DNA of 64,000 nt, from the NCBI GenBank assembly GCA_002173415.2, contig NHNK02000001.1, positions 186,001 through 250,000 on the forward strand. Direction: 5' to 3'. The first letter of the stretch is position 1, and each line of letters starts with the position of its first letter. This document shows, piece after piece, positions 1 to 8,228 of the stretch. A program made the translations under genes and the position numbers. Source of the stretch: Marinomonas agarivorans. Lineage in GTDB: Bacteria; Pseudomonadota; Gammaproteobacteria; Pseudomonadales; Marinomonadaceae. The notes under the pieces are model-generated. The model made no database searches. It saw nothing but the letters and a program-made list of their open reading frames with translations, and was not told where the DNA came from.

Positions 1-890
1 TGCCATAGAAAACGGTTCATGGCAGGTAATTCAATTGGCATGGACTGTGGATGGTTTTTTAACTCTCTTAATGGACAGTCAAAAATATCGGTGATGTTTT
101 GTAAGGCAAGATCATAACCGAGTAATAACTCTGCGCGTTTATTGGCCGACAAAATGATGCCATTTTCGTTGAAGACTAGTAGTCCTGCCCATTGGCTGTC
201 GATGTTGTCAATGTTGTTGTTAAACGTAAGCAAGAAGTTTTCTTCAGAAAACATATTGGCAATGAGCCGGTTTTCGATGGACTGCGACATGATTTTTACC
301 ATGCCTAGTGTATGGGCGTGGGGTAAATAAGTATCACTTGATACATCGAGCACACCAAGCAAGTCATTATTGGTGTTAAAAATCGGGGAGGCAGACCCAA
401 CCATAAAACGGTTGGATTTTAGGTAATGCTCATCTTTTTGCACTTGTACCGCTCGACCAACAGCGAGAGCCGTTCCTATGGCATTAGTGCCATTAAATTG
501 CTCACCCCATAGTGTGCCCGTTGCCAGCGATGCCCGTTGCTGGCTATTTAAAAAGCGTTGGTCTCCCCAGCTTTTAATCATTTGCCCTTGATTGTCAGCC
601 AGCATAATCATGCATTGGCTATTGGTTAAAATATTTTCATAGTGGGGCAAGATGTCTTTGCCTGTGGTTTCGATAAGGAAATGATGTTCATCACTTAATC
701 CTTTGTTGGTAAGACGTTCAATTTGAGGGGGTGAGGAAGGGTCTAGGCCATACTGACGGCATCGTTCCCATGAGGCCTCTATATCATTTTGATGGGTTTG
801 TGCGTCCGTATTCTCGTTATGATCTGTCACAACATTTGTGGTCTTGCCGTGATTTTTAGATAGGGAATTCAGTTTGTTTTTATTCTGCAT
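1..890 (-). CDS. Sigma-54-dependent activator, AcoR/DhaR type (5' part only)
   Basis: The reading frame is open from an ATG at 888-890 to the window edge, giving about 296 residues; the AAA+ and Fis-type DNA-binding domains would lie outside. The N-terminal motif ASWERCRQYGLDP is typical of the AcoR/DhaR family (acetoin and glycerol catabolism activators). A GAF-like region follows (LWGEQFNGTNAIGTAL, then SASPIFNTNNDLLGVLDVS), then the start of a PAS-like segment (LLVFNENGIILSANKRAELL). The gene diverges from the glycerol-type ABC operon starting at 1192, which has a sigma-54-like promoter. I infer that it senses a small carbon compound and activates that operon. The truncation comes from the window edge, not from mutation. 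The family call is firm; the ligand is not known. Confidence 0.85.
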   Translation of the reverse strand, partial: MQNKNKLNSLSKNHGKTTNVVTDHNENTDAQTHQNDIEASWERCRQYGLDPSSPPQIERLTNKGLSDEHHFLIETTGKDILPHYENILTNSQCMIMLADNQGQMIKSWGDQRFLNSQQRASLATGTLWGEQFNGTNAIGTALAVGRAVQVQKDEHYLKSNRFMVGSASPIFNTNNDLLGVLDVSSDTYLPHAHTLGMVKIMSQSIENRLIANMFSEENFLLTFNNNIDNIDSQWAGLLVFNENGIILSANKRAELLLGYDLALQNITDIFDCPLRELKNHPQSMPIELPAMNRFLW

Positions 891-959
891 GGACGACACC
901 GTAAGGGAAAGTAAGAACCTTTTTTGTTCTTCTATTTTTATTGTTTTGAACTCATTTAA

Positions 960-1030
960 TGTTCAACAGTGTTCATAAGTCAACAGTGTTTTGAACACTT
1001 TTCTATTTTTTGAACAGGGTTAATTGAACA
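960..1030. promoter_or_regulatory. Clustered TGTTCA/TGAACA repeats, probable upstream activator sites
   Basis: Half-sites occur at 960-965 (TGTTCA, continuing to TGTTCAACA), 970-975 (TGTTCA), 1011-1016 (TGAACA) and 1025-1030 (TGAACA). There is also a clean inverted repeat AGTGTT-TTG-AACACT at 985-999. They lie about 90-160 bases upstream of the predicted sigma-54 transcription start, the usual distance for enhancer-binding proteins. The likely binder is the divergently encoded activator; this is inferred from position only. Confidence 0.5.
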
Positions 1031-1093
1031 GTTTACCTAGCTGATATTTTTAAAATGGTTTGTAAATCAATGCGTTAGTCTTTTTTTTCTTTT

Positions 1094-1109
1094 TGGCATG
1101 CCTTTCGCT
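1094..1109 (+). promoter_or_regulatory. Sigma-54 (-24/-12) promoter for glpSTPQUV
   Basis: TGGCATG at 1094-1100 and TCGCT at 1105-1109 match the RpoN consensus TGGCACG-N4-TTGCA/T at 10 of 12 positions. The spacing between the invariant GG and GC is exact (12 bases from -24 to -12). The predicted start is near 1120, leaving a leader of about 70 bases before glpS. The divergent RpoN-type activator gene supports it. Confidence 0.65.
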
Positions 1110-1191
1110 ATACCAATGTATCGAAAACAGCGGATTTAACAATGCGCACTGAGTAGATCGATTTAAGAATAACAATAATAAGGACCTTACT

Positions 1192-2280
1192 ATGTCCCTT
1201 AGTTTAGAAAGTGTTGATTCTGTGGTGAATGGCAATCTGCATTTGAGTCAAATCAACTTATCACTGCAACCTGGTTCTTTTAATGTTTTGCTCGGCAGAA
1301 CATTAGCCGGTAAAACCTCGTTAATGAGAATGATGGCAGGGTTAGACAGGCCAACCTCGGGCCGTGTTTTGATGGATGGTGCTGATGTAACGGGCATACC
1401 GGTACAAAAACGTAATATCTCTATGGTATATCAGCAGTTTATTAATTATCCCAATTTAACAGTAAGAGAAAATATTGCTTCACCATTGCGTTTGGCGAAA
1501 ACTAATGCAGCAGAAGTGGAAAAGCGGGTTTTAGAAACGGCTGATATGCTGCAAATTACGCCCTTTCTCGACAGTTACCCCTTAGCATTATCAGGTGGGC
1601 AACAACAGCGCACCGCCATGGCTCGGGCATTGGTAAAAGATGCGAGCGTGATTTTGTTTGATGAACCGCTGGTTAATTTGGACTATAAATTACGTGAAGA
1701 GCTACGCTCAGAGTTACGAGAGTTATTTAAAATCCGTAATGCAATTGCAGTTTATGCCACAACAGAACCAAATGAAGCCCTAGCATTAGGCGGCACAACC
1801 ACCTTATTACACGAAGGTAAAATTATTCAAACCGGTCCTTCTGCCCAAGTTTATCGTGAGCCTGCTAATGTCATTGCCGCAGACTTGTTCAGCGAACCAC
1901 CAATTAATTTAATCTCAGGTCAAGTGAAAGACAACGAAGTCATATTCGGTGAGTCAGTGCATTTCCCGTTAAATCAGGATTTACGTAATTTAACCAATGG
2001 TGGTTATCAGTTTGGTGTTCGCCCTAGTCATATTGGTTTGGTCCCGCATAATGATGATGACCTTGAGTTGTCTATGAAGGTTGAACTTGCGGAAATTAGT
2101 GGCTCTGAGACCTTCCTACATTTAACCAGCCCACAGTTTAATTTGGTGGTACAACTTTCTGGTGTGCATGCTTACCATACGGATGCCGCTATCAAAGTAT
2201 ATTTGCCTATTCATAAATTGTTTGTCTTTAACCTAGATGGTGACATGGTTCAGTCGCCGTTCGCACTTGTGAATGCATAG
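1192..2280 (+). CDS. glpS: Glycerol-type ABC transporter ATPase GlpS
   Basis: This is the first of two ATPases of a CUT1-like importer resembling the rhizobial GlpSTPQUV glycerol uptake system. It has a Walker A (GRTLAGKTS, residues 35-43), a Q-loop near 81, a full LSGGQ signature (133-137), a Walker B (ILFDEP, 154-159) and a C-terminal TOBE-like domain. The H-loop histidine is missing: the usual THD is TTE at 190-192. Its partner GlpT has the complementary defect, so the pair probably forms one good and one degenerate ATP site. AAGGA precedes the ATG. Eight bases separate it from glpT. The operon is probably driven by the sigma-54 promoter upstream. The substrate is inferred from family resemblance; no glycerol kinase or dehydrogenase gene lies in the window. 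Confidence 0.82.
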   Translation: MSLSLESVDSVVNGNLHLSQINLSLQPGSFNVLLGRTLAGKTSLMRMMAGLDRPTSGRVLMDGADVTGIPVQKRNISMVYQQFINYPNLTVRENIASPLRLAKTNAAEVEKRVLETADMLQITPFLDSYPLALSGGQQQRTAMARALVKDASVILFDEPLVNLDYKLREELRSELRELFKIRNAIAVYATTEPNEALALGGTTTLLHEGKIIQTGPSAQVYREPANVIAADLFSEPPINLISGQVKDNEVIFGESVHFPLNQDLRNLTNGGYQFGVRPSHIGLVPHNDDDLELSMKVELAEISGSETFLHLTSPQFNLVVQLSGVHAYHTDAAIKVYLPIHKLFVFNLDGDMVQSPFALVNA

Positions 2281-2288
2281 GAGGAAGT

Positions 2289-3467
2289 ATGTCGGAAATT
2301 CATTTGAAATCACTGGCTCACAGTTACGATAAGACAGCTTCTGGCTCTCAAGTTTACGCCTTGCGAGAAATGAATCATGTCTGGGAACAGGGGGGAGCTT
2401 ATGCCCTTTTAGGGCCGTCAGGCTGTGGTAAAAGTACGCTCCTTAATATTATTTCTGGATTATTAACGCCTTCTAGCGGTGAAGTTCGATTTGACGGCAA
2501 GGTAGTGAACCATTTATCACCGCAAGAAAGAAACATTGCACAGGTGTTTCAGTTCCCCGTTATTTATGACTCGATGACGGTATTCGATAATCTGGCGTTT
2601 CCATTACGTAATATGAAAATGGCAGAGGCGAAAGTCATTAGCCGAGTGCATGACATTGCCAATATTCTTGAATTGCATCCGTTATTAAAACGAAAAGCAC
2701 GCAACTTAACCGCAGATGAGAAGCAAAAAGTCTCTATGGGACGTGGTTTAGTTCGTGATGATGTGTCGGCCATTTTGTTCGATGAACCGCTTACTGTGAT
2801 TGACCCACAACTCAAATGGAAATTACGCCGTAAGCTCAAACAAATTCATGAACAGTTTGAGTTGACCATGATCTATGTCACCCATGACCAATTAGAAGCG
2901 TCAACCTTTGCCGATAAAATTGCCGTTATGTATGACGGTAAGATTGTGCAATTTGGTACCCCAAGAGAATTGTTCGAAAACCCCAAACACACCTTTGTTG
3001 GGTATTTCATTGGCAGCCCTGGTATGAATCTGTTTTCAGTCCAACGAACAGAGGGGGGGGTGCGGTTTGCCGATGTGTCCATTCCTTTAGAAACAAGTAA
3101 ACAAAAATTGCTGGATGACTTGCCGCAAACCAATATCAAGATAGGCATTCGCCCAGAGTTTATTCATGTTTGGAATAAGCCCACCACCGATGCATTTGAA
3201 TGCCAAGTTCAACATATCGAAGACTTGGGCACTTATAAAATTCTCACCTTAACACTGGGTGAACATACGATTAAAGCACGTTTGGGAGAAGACCATTTAC
3301 CGCCAGAACAGGTGGCTTATATCAGTTTCCCTGAACAGTGGTTGAAACTTTATGTTGATGAATATTTAGTGGAAGACACCATGTTAGATAGCGATATAAC
3401 TATCACGCACGGTGAGCAAAGTATTACGCAAAAACATATTAGTACAGAGGTAAATCGCCATGCATAA
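2289..3467 (+). CDS. glpT: Glycerol-type ABC transporter ATPase GlpT
   Basis: This is the second ATPase of the operon, 392 residues. The Walker A GPSGCGKST (42-50), Walker B ILFDEP (162-167) and switch histidine THD (H199) are canonical, but the signature motif is LTADEKQ (140-146) instead of LSGGQ. The C-terminal third is a TOBE/regulatory region of the CUT1 type. A strong GGAGG lies just before the ATG. The end of the gene overlaps glpP by 8 bases, which suggests coupled translation. The name follows the rhizobial glycerol ABC system; it is unrelated to the E. coli GlpT glycerol-3-phosphate antiporter. Confidence 0.82.
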   Translation: MSEIHLKSLAHSYDKTASGSQVYALREMNHVWEQGGAYALLGPSGCGKSTLLNIISGLLTPSSGEVRFDGKVVNHLSPQERNIAQVFQFPVIYDSMTVFDNLAFPLRNMKMAEAKVISRVHDIANILELHPLLKRKARNLTADEKQKVSMGRGLVRDDVSAILFDEPLTVIDPQLKWKLRRKLKQIHEQFELTMIYVTHDQLEASTFADKIAVMYDGKIVQFGTPRELFENPKHTFVGYFIGSPGMNLFSVQRTEGGVRFADVSIPLETSKQKLLDDLPQTNIKIGIRPEFIHVWNKPTTDAFECQVQHIEDLGTYKILTLTLGEHTIKARLGEDHLPPEQVAYISFPEQWLKLYVDEYLVEDTMLDSDITITHGEQSITQKHISTEVNRHA

Positions 3468-4326
3468 AGTTGAGAATAATAAAGCGTGGTGGTTGGTACT
3501 GCCTGTCTTTTTATTGGTCGCATTTTCTGCCGTCATTCCTTTGATGACAGTAGTTAACTATTCGGTGCAGGATATTTTTGATCAAAATAATGCCTATTTT
3601 GTTGGTGCCGAATGGTATCGAGAAATCTTGCAAGATAAGCGTTTGCAAGATTCATTAGTACGCCAGTTTATTTACTCTTTCACTGTTTTAGCCATTGAAA
3701 TTCCATTGGGCATTGCTATTGCCTTAATGATGCCAAAAAAAGGAGTAATGGCCTCTGCCACCCTAATCATAGTTGCTATTCCTCTATTGGTACCAGGCAA
3801 TGTGGTTGGCACGATATGGAAAATATTTGGACGGGCTGATGTCGGCTTATTTGGTTGGGGATTAAACAGTCTTGGTATTGACTACAACTATGCAGCAAAT
3901 CCATTTGATGCTTGGTTCACTGTGGTATTGATGGACGTTTGGCATTGGACGCCTTTGGTTGCCTTGCTGTGTTATTCCGGTTTGCGTGCCATTCCTGAAG
4001 CGTTTTATCAGGCAGCGGCAATTGATCGGGCATCAAAATGGGCTGTGTTCCGCTATATCCAACTGCCTAGATTAAAAAATGTTCTGGTGATTGGCACACT
4101 GCTGCGTTTTATGGACAGCTTTATGATTTATAGCGAACCTTTCGTACTCACTGGCGGTGGGCCTGGTAATTCAACCACTTTTCTTAGCCAAACCTTAACA
4201 AAGATGGCGATCGGTCAATTCGACTTAGGGCCAGCAGCGGCGTTTTCTCTGGTGTACTTTTTAATCGTATTGCTGGTGTCGTGGCTATTCTTTACCACCA
4301 TCAGTGAAATGGCAAAAGACAAATAG
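3460..4326 (+). CDS. glpP: Glycerol-type ABC transporter permease GlpP
   Basis: An inner-membrane permease of the MalF/UgpA type, 288 residues with about six hydrophobic spans. The cytoplasmic EAA loop that docks on the ATPases is visible as EAFYQAAAIDRASKWAVFRY; the usual glycine of this loop is arginine here. The gene overlaps glpT by 8 bases and is followed 9 bases later by the second permease, so both are surely cotranscribed. Substrate specificity cannot be read from the sequence and is inferred from the operon. Confidence 0.85.
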   Translation: MHKVENNKAWWLVLPVFLLVAFSAVIPLMTVVNYSVQDIFDQNNAYFVGAEWYREILQDKRLQDSLVRQFIYSFTVLAIEIPLGIAIALMMPKKGVMASATLIIVAIPLLVPGNVVGTIWKIFGRADVGLFGWGLNSLGIDYNYAANPFDAWFTVVLMDVWHWTPLVALLCYSGLRAIPEAFYQAAAIDRASKWAVFRYIQLPRLKNVLVIGTLLRFMDSFMIYSEPFVLTGGGPGNSTTFLSQTLTKMAIGQFDLGPAAAFSLVYFLIVLLVSWLFFTTISEMAKDK

Positions 4327-4335
4327 GAGGAAGGC

Positions 4336-5142
4336 ATGCAAATTAGTAAACGAAAAGGGTTAGGGTTAAGTGTCTATTTGTTCTTCCTGTTGATACCAAT
4401 TTACTGGTTGATCAATATGTCATTTAAGAAAAAAGATGAAGTATTGAGTGGGCTCTCTTTGTGGCCTCGAGATTTTACTTTGGAAAATTACATCACGATT
4501 TTTACCGATTCCAGTTGGTATATGGGGTATGTAAATTCGCTCTTGTATGTTTCTTTGAATATGGCAATTACCTTGCTGGTGGCTTTGCCTGCGGCGTATG
4601 CATTTAGTCGTTATAAATTCATTGGTGATAAACACTTATTTTTTTGGTTATTAACCAATCGAATGGCGCCACCAGCGGTCTTTTTATTGCCATTTTTTCA
4701 GCTCTATTCTTCTATCGGCTTATTTGACACCCATTGGGCGGTAGCGCTGTCTCACTGCTTATTCAGTGTGCCATTAGCAGTATGGATACTGGAAGGCTTT
4801 ATGTCAGCCGTACCAAGGGAAATTGATGAAACAGCCTACATTGATGGCTACAGTTTTCCGCACTTTTTTGTACGAATTTTCTTGCCATTGATTAGTTCTG
4901 GGATTGGGGTAACAGCATTTTTCAGTTTTTTATTTTCTTGGGTTGAGTTGCTGTTAGCTCGAACACTGACGTCAGTCGAAGCCAAACCCATTGGTGCTGT
5001 TATGACACGTACTATTTCGGCCGAGGGGATTGATTGGGGACTATTGGCCGCGGCTGGCGTATTAACCATTTTACCTGGATTGTTGGTTATTTGGTTAGTA
5101 CGTAATCATGTTGCGAAAGGCTTTGCGCTAGGCCGAGTTTAA
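4336..5142 (+). CDS. glpQ: Glycerol-type ABC transporter permease GlpQ
   Basis: The second permease, MalG/UgpE type, 268 residues with about six membrane spans. The EAA loop is the standard form (REIDETAYIDGYSFPHFFVR). A GGAGG ribosome-binding site precedes the ATG. It pairs with GlpP to form the channel. A 136-base gap follows before the small membrane gene glpU. The name follows the rhizobial operon and is unrelated to the glycerophosphodiester phosphodiesterase GlpQ of E. coli. Confidence 0.83.
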   Translation: MQISKRKGLGLSVYLFFLLIPIYWLINMSFKKKDEVLSGLSLWPRDFTLENYITIFTDSSWYMGYVNSLLYVSLNMAITLLVALPAAYAFSRYKFIGDKHLFFWLLTNRMAPPAVFLLPFFQLYSSIGLFDTHWAVALSHCLFSVPLAVWILEGFMSAVPREIDETAYIDGYSFPHFFVRIFLPLISSGIGVTAFFSFLFSWVELLLARTLTSVEAKPIGAVMTRTISAEGIDWGLLAAAGVLTILPGLLVIWLVRNHVAKGFALGRV

Positions 5143-5278
5143 GCTCGAATGATTTGTTGATCTTGTTTTGTTGAAACGGTTTTTATTAAGAACCTTTCAC
5201 TAAGTCGCTTTTATTAAAGTGTTTCCTGCAAAGCAGTGCGAAGTACATAAAATACAAATTTTACAAGAGGGTAACAAA

Positions 5279-5551
5279 ATGGGTTGGATGGCTTGGACAC
5301 CCGTAACAATTGGTTTCTTTACAACAATTGCCATTATTTTATTCGGCATGACTATTTATGAGATGAAGTCGCCATGTGTGGAGCGAAAAGGGTTTTTACC
5401 TATTGCAACCACAAGAGGTGATCGACTTTTTATTGGATTACTAAGCAGTGCTTATGTGCATTTATTGTATGTTGGTTTAACCCAGTGGCTGCTTATTTTT
5501 CCTCTGCTTGCTTGCCTTATTTGGCTCATGGTGATCATGCGTTGGGGCTAA
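5279..5551 (+). CDS. glpU: Small integral membrane protein GlpU (DUF2160 family)
   Basis: A 90-residue protein with three likely membrane spans separated by a short basic segment (ERKGFLPIATTRGDRLF). It resembles the DUF2160 proteins found between the permease and binding-protein genes of glycerol ABC operons. I chose the ATG at 5279 because GAGGGT lies about 8 bases upstream; a longer frame from a GTG at 5219 has no such site. Its exact role is unknown; position suggests an accessory subunit of the transporter. Confidence 0.78.
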   Translation: MGWMAWTPVTIGFFTTIAIILFGMTIYEMKSPCVERKGFLPIATTRGDRLFIGLLSSAYVHLLYVGLTQWLLIFPLLACLIWLMVIMRWG

Positions 5552-5596
5552 TAAAAGAGCATGGCAATGCATTTGATAGATAACGAATTTTAAATC

Positions 5597-5633
5597 TGGT
5601 TGGAGACAAATGCTGAATTTGCCTAGGCAACCA
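5597..5633 (+). other. Intercistronic hairpin between glpU and glpV
   Basis: Two nested inverted repeats: TGGTTG (5597-5602) with CAACCA (5628-5633), and inside it CAAAT (5607-5611) with ATTTG (5617-5621). No U-run follows, so it is not a classical terminator. It could stabilise or process the transcript ahead of the binding-protein gene. Confidence 0.35.
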
Positions 5634-5703
5634 AAACATCAGCACGGCTGATAAATCGAACCAATTACTCAATAGGTTGTTGGTAATATAATGAGGGTTA
5701 ATC

Positions 5704-7446
5704 ATGAAAAATAATAAAAAAGCTCATATGGGAAAACCACACAAATTATTACTGTGTGCAGCCATTTCGATGGCAACATTTAGTATGCAACTGCATGCGG
5801 ATCAATACTCAGATGCTGCCGAAAAATGGTTGGCTGAAGAGTTCACTGTATCAACATTAAGTAAGAAAGAGCAGGAGAAGGAATTGGCTTGGTTTACTGA
5901 AGTGGCCAAACCATTTCGTGGCATGACTATTAATGTTGCATCCGAAACCATAGCAACTCATGAATACGAATCCAATGTATTGGCAAAAGCCTTTAAGGAT
6001 ATTACTGGCATTAACATTGTGCATGACCTAATTGGCGAAGGCGATGTGGTCGAAAAACTGCAAACGCAGATGCAATCAGATCGCAATATTTATGATGCTT
6101 ACATTAATGATTCTGACCTTATTGGTACGCACTTTCGCTACGGTAAAGTTGTACCAATTTCTGACATGATTGCTGGTGATGCTAAAGACCTGACACTACC
6201 AACACTCGACTTAGACGACTTTATTGGTCTGTCTTTTACGACCGGACCTGATGGCAAAATTTACCAATTGCCAGATCAACAGTTTGCCAATCTCTATTGG
6301 TTCCGTGCAGATTGGTTTGCTCGTAAAGACTTAAAAGCTCAATTCAAATCCATTTATGGGTACGAATTAGGCGTACCGAAAAACTGGTCTGCCTATGAAG
6401 ACATTGCCGAATTCTTCTCGGTTCATGTGAAAGAGATTGATGGCAAACGTGTTTATGGCCATATGGATTATGGCAAGAAAGACCCATCTTTAGGTTGGCG
6501 TTTTACTGATGCTTGGTTCTCTATGGCTGGAGCAGGCGACAAAGGCATTCCAAACGGCCTACCAGTAGATGAATGGGGAGTACGTGTTGAAGAATGCCGA
6601 CCTGTTGGATCGAGTGTAAGTCGAGGCGGGGCGACAAATGGTCCTGCGGCTGTTTATGCTACAACCAAATACGTAGATTGGCTAAAGCAGTATGCACCAC
6701 CAGAAGCACAAGGCATGACCTTTGGGGAAGCTGGGCCTGTACCTGCGCAAGGTGCTATTGCTCAGCAAATTTTTTGGTATACCGCTTTTACCGCTTCTAT
6801 GAATAAAGAAGGATTACCTGTTGTTAATGACGACGGTACACCAAAATGGCGTATGGCACCTTCGCCAAAAGGACCTTACTGGGAAGAGGGGATGAAATTG
6901 GGCTATCAAGATACAGGCTCTTGGACTTTCCTAAACTCTACACCTGATAAACGTCGTCTTGCAGCTTGGTTATATGCTCAATTCACGGTGGCGAAAACCG
7001 TTTCTTTAAAGAAAACATTGGTCGGTTTGACGCCAATTCGTGAGTCAGACATTAACTCGCAAGCGATGACAGATGTTGCGCCTAAATTAGGTGGTTTAGT
7101 GGAGTTTTATCGTAGCCCTGCTAGAAAACAATGGACACCAACAGGAACCAACATTCCTGATTATCCAAAACTGGCGCAGCTTTGGTGGCAATATATTGCA
7201 GAAGCTGCAAGTGGAGATTCAACACCACAAGAAGCGTTGGATGGTTTGGCAAAAGCGCAAGATAAAGTCTTGGCACGTTTAGAGCGTTCAAAAGTACAAG
7301 GTGCGTGTGGACCAAAACTGAATAAACCAAGAGAAGCGAGCTATTGGCTAAATCAACCAGGAGCGCCAAAAGCAAAACTTGCTAATGAAAAACCTCAAGG
7401 TGAAACAATTGATTACGACACTTTGCTGAAAAGCTGGCAACAGTAA
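5704..7446 (+). CDS. glpV: Glycerol-type ABC transporter substrate-binding protein GlpV
   Basis: A 580-residue periplasmic binding protein, longer than ordinary sugar-binding proteins and typical of the GlpV subgroup. It has a basic N-terminus, a hydrophobic stretch and a likely signal-peptidase site after QLHA (about residue 32). The mature protein shows the extracellular-binding-protein family 1 pattern, rich in aromatic residues that could line the ligand cleft. GAGGG precedes the ATG at 5704. It is the last gene of the operon and ends before a strong bidirectional terminator. Glycerol as ligand is inferred from the family. Confidence 0.83.
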   Translation: MKNNKKAHMGKPHKLLLCAAISMATFSMQLHADQYSDAAEKWLAEEFTVSTLSKKEQEKELAWFTEVAKPFRGMTINVASETIATHEYESNVLAKAFKDITGINIVHDLIGEGDVVEKLQTQMQSDRNIYDAYINDSDLIGTHFRYGKVVPISDMIAGDAKDLTLPTLDLDDFIGLSFTTGPDGKIYQLPDQQFANLYWFRADWFARKDLKAQFKSIYGYELGVPKNWSAYEDIAEFFSVHVKEIDGKRVYGHMDYGKKDPSLGWRFTDAWFSMAGAGDKGIPNGLPVDEWGVRVEECRPVGSSVSRGGATNGPAAVYATTKYVDWLKQYAPPEAQGMTFGEAGPVPAQGAIAQQIFWYTAFTASMNKEGLPVVNDDGTPKWRMAPSPKGPYWEEGMKLGYQDTGSWTFLNSTPDKRRLAAWLYAQFTVAKTVSLKKTLVGLTPIRESDINSQAMTDVAPKLGGLVEFYRSPARKQWTPTGTNIPDYPKLAQLWWQYIAEAASGDSTPQEALDGLAKAQDKVLARLERSKVQGACGPKLNKPREASYWLNQPGAPKAKLANEKPQGETIDYDTLLKSWQQ

Positions 7447-7468
7447 TAGTTAATTGAATGTAGATTGA

Positions 7469-7506
7469 AAAAGGCGACACAGTGATATTACTGTGCCGCC
7501 TTTTTT
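7469..7506. terminator. Bidirectional terminator after glpV
   Basis: GGCGACACAG (7473-7482) pairs with CTGTGCCGCC (7491-7500) with one mismatch and an 8-base loop. It has T6 on the plus side and A5 on the other, so it can stop both glpV and the converging gene ending at 7578. Confidence 0.85.
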
Positions 7507-7577
7507 GCTAATACCTACTTTGCTAGTACCTACTTAAGAATGCTAATAAAAATCCATTCAACTCTGTTCTAGTCTGC

Positions 7578-8228
7578 TTACTTACTTGATAAATGACCAT
7601 ATCGAGCAAGTAGAGTTTGAATACCTTCTGGTGGAATGGGATTTACTTTTTTCCCATCTAATAACAGGGTGATTTTCGCCGCTTCTTCTAATTCTTCAAT
7701 GCCATACATGGCTTTTGCTAGATCATCTCCTGCAACAATGGGGCCGTGATTGGCCATTAATACGCCCGCTGTTTTGCCGGCGACAGCTTGCACAGCTTTT
7801 GCCAAACTTAAATCCCCCGGCTCAAAATACGGGACACGGGCAACTTGGCCTAGGCGAATATAAAGATAAGGGGTTAATGGAGCAAAAAGTTTGTCCTCCT
7901 CAACATCCAAGCAAGATAGTGCTGTGGAGTAAGTACTGTGAAGATGAATAACTGCATTTGCGTCTGGGCGCTCATCATAAAAGGCTTTATGCAGAGCAAA
8001 CTCTTTGGATGGCTTGTCGCCTGACACCCATTCCCCTTGTTCATCTAAAACGGATAAGCGCTCAGGGTCAAGAAAGCCGATGCATGAGTTAGTTGGGGTA
8101 ATGATGAAACCTGTTTCAGTACGAACACTGATGTTTGCTGATGCACCTCCAGTTAAACCACGAATAAACATGGATTCGCCATAAAGTAGCATCTCTTTTT
8201 TAGCTCTTTCGAGAGTATATCTTTTCAC
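7578..8228 (-). CDS. Class II aldolase/adducin family protein, OtnC-like
   Basis: A 216-residue zinc-dependent aldolase-fold enzyme. Metal-ligand histidines are seen in HLHSTYSTAL, with a further HGP motif in MANHGPIVAG, plus the phosphate-binding GGASANIS loop near the N-terminus. The segment running from the HLHST motif through APLTPYLYIRLGQV to VPYFEPGD resembles 3-oxo-tetronate 4-phosphate decarboxylases (OtnC) more than L-fuculose-phosphate or L-ribulose-phosphate enzymes. The usual partners (otnK kinase, dehydrogenase, hydroxypyruvate isomerase) are not next to it. The family is certain; the substrate is tentative. Confidence 0.72.
   Translation of the reverse strand: MKRYTLERAKKEMLLYGESMFIRGLTGGASANISVRTETGFIITPTNSCIGFLDPERLSVLDEQGEWVSGDKPSKEFALHKAFYDERPDANAVIHLHSTYSTALSCLDVEEDKLFAPLTPYLYIRLGQVARVPYFEPGDLSLAKAVQAVAGKTAGVLMANHGPIVAGDDLAKAMYGIEELEEAAKITLLLDGKKVNPIPPEGIQTLLARYGHLSSK

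Larger units (their letters stand above)
891..1191. other. Divergent regulatory region (activator gene / glpS)
   Basis: This 301-base AT-rich region separates the activator gene from glpS. It holds a cluster of TGTTCA/TGAACA half-sites at about 960-1030 and a -24/-12 promoter at 1094-1109, annotated separately. I see no gene in it. Confidence 0.7.
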
